From contig JANWIJ010000029.1 in NCBI GenBank assembly GCA_025449935.1, positions 1 to 64,000 on the forward strand: DNA of 64,000 nt, written 5' to 3'. Shown here one piece after another: positions 58,846 to 64,000 of this stretch; positions within the stretch are counted from its first letter, which is position 1; the number at the start of each line of letters is the position of its first letter. The position numbers and the translations under genes were made by a program. Under the pieces are notes generated by a model that was given only the letters and a program-made list of their open reading frames with translations, was not told the origin of the DNA and made no database searches. The stretch is from Chitinophagaceae bacterium (GTDB lineage: Bacteria; Bacteroidota; Bacteroidia; Chitinophagales; Chitinophagaceae).

Positions 58846-59988
58846 CTAATCTGAAATAACCTGGTCAACATAAGCAGAAACCCATCCTACCTGGCCATTT
58901 TTTATCAGGTAAAATTGCTTGGTTTCAAATGCAGAAACAAATTGGCGCATAATTTTTAACAGGAGACCGGTGCCCGACATCAGTGCTTTCTGATCAAACA
59001 CTTTGTGAACAGCGGCTGTTGTTTTCCTGACAGCCTCTTTCTCTTCATTCCTGTTCACATTTGCGGCCAGGAAATCGGGCGACAATGCTCCAAAGTTGCT
59101 GTAAATCTTTTCGCTGAATTTCACTACCTCATCGTAATGCACGGATATGACGGTATTGTCCACCAGTTCGGGGTGAATCAGCGTGGCAATGGCCCAGGCA
59201 ATACCTCCGCTGACAGCGATATTATCACTCAGCGGGTAAGCGCCGCTGGAATTTACCGCGTAAATAATTTCGGGGTTTTCGGCGGAATAAAGAACCCGCT
59301 GTAACTGTTTGCTGAAGTTAACAAGACTGTTATCGCCCTCGCATCTTTTCTCGGTCGCATTGGCGGTACTTTTGGTGCCCCAGTTAATTTCAAAGAGTTT
59401 AAAGTTGTCCTTATTACCCCCGGGGAAGAACCCTCCCTTTGTATTCCCGCTTCCAATATCAAGCAGGAAGGTCGTGTATCGTCTTGGTTCAGGAACAATA
59501 CCCAGGTGAGATAACCGGGCTTCATTGGCTACATCAACTACCTCCACAATGCGGCCCGGCTCGTTTATTTTTATCCGGAAGGAATCAATCAGGCTTTTGA
59601 CCCAGGCTGTTTTCTGGTCTTTTTCTGCCTGCATTTTTACACCGCTGCTGATTACCGTGAAAATGCGCTTAGGGGGTATTTTGTATTCTTTGGTTGCCCG
59701 CGTATACAAGCCATAGAGGCTGTTCAGGGTTGCTGAAAAAGTGGGCTCGGTAAAGGAAATGAAATCCGTGTTGAAAGAAGTGTCCTTAATGATATTAAAA
59801 GCACCGGTGCTTTGCGCATTCTTCCCGATTTCTATGATGCTCATCTTCACGCCCTTGGATCCTACTTCGATACCTGTATAAACGGAAGAATTATTGTATT
59901 TGGGGACGGCATTGCTTTGGGCCGGTACTGTAGAGTTTATTAACAATGCAACAAAGGCCAGAGCAACCTGCAAAAAAGTATATTTCAT
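58846..59988 (-). CDS. Signal-peptide-bearing Ppx/GppA-like (ASKHA fold) protein
   Basis: MKYTFLQVALAFVALLINSTVPAQ; YTGIEVGSKGVKMSIIEIG; VVDVANEARLSHLGIV; FLLDIGSGNTKGGFFPGG. Confidence 0.7.
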   Translation of the reverse strand: MKYTFLQVALAFVALLINSTVPAQSNAVPKYNNSSVYTGIEVGSKGVKMSIIEIGKNAQSTGAFNIIKDTSFNTDFISFTEPTFSATLNSLYGLYTRATKEYKIPPKRIFTVISSGVKMQAEKDQKTAWVKSLIDSFRIKINEPGRIVEVVDVANEARLSHLGIVPEPRRYTTFLLDIGSGNTKGGFFPGGNKDNFKLFEINWGTKSTANATEKRCEGDNSLVNFSKQLQRVLYSAENPEIIYAVNSSGAYPLSDNIAVSGGIAWAIATLIHPELVDNTVISVHYDEVVKFSEKIYSNFGALSPDFLAANVNRNEEKEAVRKTTAAVHKVFDQKALMSGTGLLLKIMRQFVSAFETKQFYLIKNGQVGWVSAYVDQVISD

Positions 59989-60085
59989 GTGGGTGATTTT
60001 CTACGGATAAAAATACTACAATGCGGTTCAGCTTTTGCGATCAAATACGCCGCTTACCTATTATGTGAAAAAAATGTGTTTAAAA

Positions 60086-60120
60086 TAAAAAACCGCCCCG
60101 TTTGAAACGGGACGGCTTTT
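60086..60120 (-). terminator. Rho-independent terminator
   Basis: CCGCCCCGTTT-G-AAACGGGACGG flanked by A-rich/T-rich tracts. Confidence 0.75.
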
Positions 60121-60140
60121 GTCGCAGGAGTTAACTGCTT

Positions 60141-61115
60141 TTAACCGAATAAACCACCTTTTTTAAGGCTTCTTACACCTTCACCGATTTTGAAGCCATT
60201 ATGATAAATTTCAATTTTATAGTTACCTGTCTGGAATCCTTCCTGGTGGATCGGGAACTGCACTGGTTTGCGGGTTCCTTGCTCATAATTCACCGGGATT
60301 TTCGCTGTAAAGCTCTTGTCTCCATCTGCACGGGTATTTAATACATTACCATTCTCTGAAATAACCTTTCCGTCAGGAGCCGTTACGATCAGGTACATAT
60401 CAGCAGCACCTGATTTTGCAATGCGGTTCTCCACATCAAATGATACAACCAGTTTGTCAACTCTCTTAGCGGTGGTAGTGCTTTTCTCTTTACCGCTTTT
60501 CTTTTCATCTACAGGTACAACCTGGATGTTGGACGCACTGAAAGTAGAAGCTACATCAACCGTTTTTTCAAGGTCTGCCTTTTCCGTACTGATAGTCTGG
60601 ATATTTGTTTCCAGGTCAGTTTTTTCCTGGGTCAATGTAGTATTGGCCACATTCAGTTCCTGGTTTTCACCGGTCAGGCGGGTCACTTCTGCTTCCAAAC
60701 CACTGATCTGTGTGTTCAGTTCGGCGATCATGGTTCTTGCTTTAGCCAGTTGAGCCTGGGTAGCATTCTTATCATTCAATATTTTCTTGATCTCAGCTTT
60801 CTTAGCATCGATTTCTTTTTGCAAGGCGCTTTTATCGCCCTGTAAGCTGTTATTAGAACCTGTTATTGAATCAAGGCGGATTTCTGCTTCGTCATACATC
60901 ATCCTGATAGAGTCACGCTGTGACATATAGGAAGTTGCCTGCGTCTGTGAAATTTCGAGTTTTTCTCCAGACTTGTTTTTATCCCACAACAAATAACCCC
61001 AGGTACCCAAAAGACCGGCAGCCAGCAAACCTATTACAAGGTTCTTATTGCCCCGGCTCTTTGGCGGTTGACTTTGGGGAGTGTTAGTGGCGGAAGGATA
61101 ATTAGTGTTTGTCAT
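60141..61115 (-). CDS. Membrane-anchored coiled-coil protein (paralogue B)
   Basis: KNLVIGLLAAGLLGTWGYLLWDKNKSG TM, long coiled coil, C-terminal YKIEIYHNGFKIGEGVRSL matching paralogue A. Confidence 0.8.
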   Translation of the reverse strand: MTNTNYPSATNTPQSQPPKSRGNKNLVIGLLAAGLLGTWGYLLWDKNKSGEKLEISQTQATSYMSQRDSIRMMYDEAEIRLDSITGSNNSLQGDKSALQKEIDAKKAEIKKILNDKNATQAQLAKARTMIAELNTQISGLEAEVTRLTGENQELNVANTTLTQEKTDLETNIQTISTEKADLEKTVDVASTFSASNIQVVPVDEKKSGKEKSTTTAKRVDKLVVSFDVENRIAKSGAADMYLIVTAPDGKVISENGNVLNTRADGDKSFTAKIPVNYEQGTRKPVQFPIHQEGFQTGNYKIEIYHNGFKIGEGVRSLKKGGLFG

Positions 61116-61341
61116 ACAAAAGGATTTAATGATTTTGAGGTTTATATATTTAATTTCTCGGTTAGAAACCTGTTCATGGCCAGAGTAGAATGCCGGTTGC
61201 ATCCTGGCTGGCTGAAAGCTGTTAAAGTTCCTGTTCCGCAGCACAAAATTTCGAAAACCATGCCAGAAACCGGAAAAGGGTTTTCAACAGGTGTGATTTT
61301 TTTGGCATATTTGAATCTGAAACCTTGTATCTTAGCGCTTT

Positions 61342-62340
61342 ATGAGTGTGGAGAAGATCATTTCAGATTGGAAAAAGAAGGTCTTCCAGCCCGTCTACTG
61401 GCTGGAGGGAGAGGAGGACTTTTTTATCAATAAAGCCGTGAATTTTGCAGAACATCATATTTTGCCGGAGAGCGAAGCCTCCTTTAACCTGACTATTTTT
61501 TATGGAAAGGATGCAAATTGGGCAGATATCATTAATGCCTGCCGGCGCTATCCCATGTTTGCCGAAAGACAGGTAGTCCTCTTAAAGGAGGCACAGCAAA
61601 TGCGGGATGTGGAAAAGCTGGAATCATATATTGAGAATCCCCTTGCTTCTACGGTGTTTGTTGTTTCCTACAAAGAAAAGAAACTCGATGCCCGGAAGAA
61701 ATTTGCCAAACTGGTCAAAGAAAAAGGTGTTTTACTTACCACGAAAAAAATCTATGACAAGGAACTACCGGAATGGACGCAGCAACTTATTCAATCAAAA
61801 GGGCTCACCATAAACCCCAGGGCCCTGGCATTACTGGTGGATCATATCGGAAACGATCTTACACGGATTGAAAACGAGATCGATAAATTATCGGTTAACC
61901 TTGGCAACAGAACAGTTATATCAGAAGATGATATTGAGCAGTATATAGGTGTCAGCAAAGATTACAATGTTTTCGAATTACAATCCGCGCTTGCTGCAAA
62001 AGACCTGGCCCGTGCCATCACGATCGTTCAGTATTTTGAAGCCAATCCGAAAGCAGCACCGATACAACTGGTATTGCCTTCCCTTTACAGTTTTTTCAGT
62101 AAGGTGTTTATGGTGTTCGGCGCAAATACCAGTGATGAAAAAACGATTGCCACCAGCATTGGGGTCAATCCCTATTTCATTAAGGATTATGTTCAGGCTG
62201 CGAAGTTATATACGTACCCGGGGGTGGAAAATGTATTACTCCTGTTACATGCTTACAACCTGAAAAGTGTGGGTGTGGGAAATGCCGGTACAGAGGATGC
62301 TTCCTTATTGAAGGAAATGTTGGTAAAAATGATGACCTGA
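61342..62340 (+). CDS. holA: DNA polymerase III subunit delta
   Basis: PVYWLEGEEDFFINKAVNFAE...VVLLKEAQQM...ALLVDHIGNDLTRIENEIDKL. Confidence 0.92.
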   Translation: MSVEKIISDWKKKVFQPVYWLEGEEDFFINKAVNFAEHHILPESEASFNLTIFYGKDANWADIINACRRYPMFAERQVVLLKEAQQMRDVEKLESYIENPLASTVFVVSYKEKKLDARKKFAKLVKEKGVLLTTKKIYDKELPEWTQQLIQSKGLTINPRALALLVDHIGNDLTRIENEIDKLSVNLGNRTVISEDDIEQYIGVSKDYNVFELQSALAAKDLARAITIVQYFEANPKAAPIQLVLPSLYSFFSKVFMVFGANTSDEKTIATSIGVNPYFIKDYVQAAKLYTYPGVENVLLLLHAYNLKSVGVGNAGTEDASLLKEMLVKMMT

Positions 62341-62448
62341 ACAATTAACGGGGGATTCCCGCAAATCCCTTTTCTTTGTGCCCGAAAAAGCACCTCGGTG
62401 CAACTTATCCACTTTAATCATCATCAATTGTTCTCAACTTTTAAATCT

Positions 62449-63204
62449 ATGCGTAAATTATTCTATTCTCTTATTGCTGTAAGTGCAATGGTGTTAACAG
62501 GATGCCTGGAAACGGTGCAGGAAATTACCCTGAAAAACGACGGTAGCGGCACGGTGAGCAATACCAATGATATGAGTGCCCTGATCGGGCTGGTTAAGCA
62601 AATGGGCGGCGGGGCAGAACTGGAAAAAGCTGGTGACAAGAATATAGATTCAACCGTCTTACTGGTGAACCAGGCAGACAGCATCCCTAATCTCAGCACG
62701 GATGAAAAGGAGCTTGCCAGGAAAGGGACCTTACGGATTAATGCCAACCTCAAGGAAGAGAAGTTTTTGACTAATCTTTTCTTTCCCTTCTCATCTCCTT
62801 CCCAGATCCCTGCTTTTAATAAACTGTCCGGCAAAATAATGGCGGAAGTGATGAAGGATAAACTGGCGGAAGGATCGCCGATGAGTTCTGACCAGATGCC
62901 GGAACCCAGTTCATTTGATGATTATTATAAAATGGAATTCTCGGATGGAGAACTCACAAAAAAAGTTGACAAGGATAAATATGCCGGCGTGGAAAGTGAT
63001 GAATATCTGAAGGGCATCCGGGAATCTGCCTCCATGGGATTGGTTATGAAAGCAAATTACATCATCAATCTGCCGCGTCCTGCGACTAAAGCTGAAGGGA
63101 AAAATGTAAAGTTGTCTGATGATAAAATGAAGGTGACTATCTCTGCATCGATCGAAGATTTTTTTGAAGATCCTTCTGCCCTCGAATTCAAAATAAAATA
63201 TTAA
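62449..63204 (+). CDS. Lipoprotein, hypothetical
   Basis: MRKLFYSLIAVSAMVLTGCLETVQEITLKNDGSG lipobox. Confidence 0.8.
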   Translation: MRKLFYSLIAVSAMVLTGCLETVQEITLKNDGSGTVSNTNDMSALIGLVKQMGGGAELEKAGDKNIDSTVLLVNQADSIPNLSTDEKELARKGTLRINANLKEEKFLTNLFFPFSSPSQIPAFNKLSGKIMAEVMKDKLAEGSPMSSDQMPEPSSFDDYYKMEFSDGELTKKVDKDKYAGVESDEYLKGIRESASMGLVMKANYIINLPRPATKAEGKNVKLSDDKMKVTISASIEDFFEDPSALEFKIKY

Positions 63205-63209
63205 AAGCC

Positions 63210-63244
63210 TTATAAGCTATCAGCTAACCGCTGATAGCTTATAA
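63210..63244. terminator. Perfect palindrome between convergent genes, overlapping the ribF stop
   Basis: TTATAAGCTATCAGC-taacc-GCTGATAGCTTATAA (15-nt arms). Confidence 0.6.
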
Positions 63245-64000
63245 TATTTTCAGGCTTTCCACTTTATCCTGGTCAATCTGTTTTACCAGTGCTTCCAGGC
63301 TCTCGAATTTCCTTTCTTCGCGGAGGTATTTTTTCACAAACACTTTTAGTTTTTGACCGTAGATCTCTTTGTTGAAGTCAAACAGGTTCACTTCGATCAC
63401 TCTTTTTTTGCCATCCACCGTAGGACGGAACCCGATACTCATCATCCCGTTCATGCGCCCCGTATATCCTTCCGGTTGGGCGTGTACAGCATAGATACCA
63501 TCCCCGGGTGTAATTTTTTCTTCATCTGTTATTTTTAAGTTGGCTGTCGGGTATCCCAGTTTCCGTCCCAGTTTATCTCCATGAACCACGACACCCGAGA
63601 AGAAAAATTCATAACCCAGTAGTTTGTCTGCCGTGGCAATGTCATGATGGAGAATGGCTTCGCGGATATTGGTCGAACTGATTGAAATGTTTTCCAGTAC
63701 ATGTTTGGGAATTTCCTTCAATTGGTAATTGTATTCAATGGCCTTGTTTTCCAGCAGGCGGTAATCGCCCGAACGATCCCGTCCAAAGCGGTGATCATAA
63801 CCGATAATAATGGTATGCGGCCTGAATTTTTCAACCAGGAAATTTTTCACATACTCTTCGGCAGGCTGGTTGGCAAAGGCATCTGTAAAAGGAACCACGA
63901 CCAGGTGGTCAATTCCCATTTCCCGGAGTAAGGCAATTCTTTCCTCCAGGGTATTGATCAGCCGGATCCCTAATATGGCGGAAGAAACCACTTTGCGGGG
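63239..64000 (-). CDS. ribF: Bifunctional riboflavin kinase/FAD synthetase (5' end outside window)
   Basis: IIIGYDHRFGRDRSGDYRLL; ISISSTNIREAI; VVHGDKLGRKLGYPTANL; reading frame continues upstream as PRKVVSSAI. Confidence 0.93.
   Translation of the reverse strand, partial: PRKVVSSAILGIRLINTLEERIALLREMGIDHLVVVPFTDAFANQPAEEYVKNFLVEKFRPHTIIIGYDHRFGRDRSGDYRLLENKAIEYNYQLKEIPKHVLENISISSTNIREAILHHDIATADKLLGYEFFFSGVVVHGDKLGRKLGYPTANLKITDEEKITPGDGIYAVHAQPEGYTGRMNGMMSIGFRPTVDGKKRVIEVNLFDFNKEIYGQKLKVFVKKYLREERKFESLEALVKQIDQDKVESLKIL

Overview
Chromosomal window from what looks like a Bacteroidota genome, probably Chitinophagales/Chitinophagaceae (inferred from SusC/TonB-type receptors, LptE/sigma-54 regulator/MiaB synteny, DUF5686 and GIY-YIG/four-helix-bundle content). 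Most of it is ordinary housekeeping and envelope genes at high coding density. Recognisable blocks: (i) an apparently complete reductive pyrimidine (uracil/thymine) degradation cluster at about 6.2-17.05 kb (PreA, PreT, beta-ureidopropionase, dihydropyrimidinase, NCS1 permease, class III aminotransferase, CoA-acylating semialdehyde dehydrogenase); (ii) MltG/SecG/LptE/sigma-54 activator/MiaB; (iii) an HdrC/HdrB-like Fe-S pair split by an ATP-grasp/Crp/LysE block; (iv) HtpX-LemA; (v) RidA overlapping a PLP dehydratase. Most interesting non-housekeeping signals: a tRNA-Gly/GIY-YIG mini-element flanked by a 21-nt duplication of the tRNA 3' end (28683-29080); an S23/IVS-type four-helix-bundle pseudogene enclosed by a perfect 22-nt inverted repeat inside the pyrimidine cluster (9894-10254); a decaying tRNA-Pro(CGG) series that includes a D-arm-less copy (1-1911); and a putative envelope module of two paralogous membrane-anchored coiled-coil proteins around a signal-peptide-bearing Ppx/GppA-like protein (57862-61115). 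No CRISPR array, rRNA, transposase or recognisable prophage was seen. All calls come from reading the sequence and supplied ORFs; no database searches were run.
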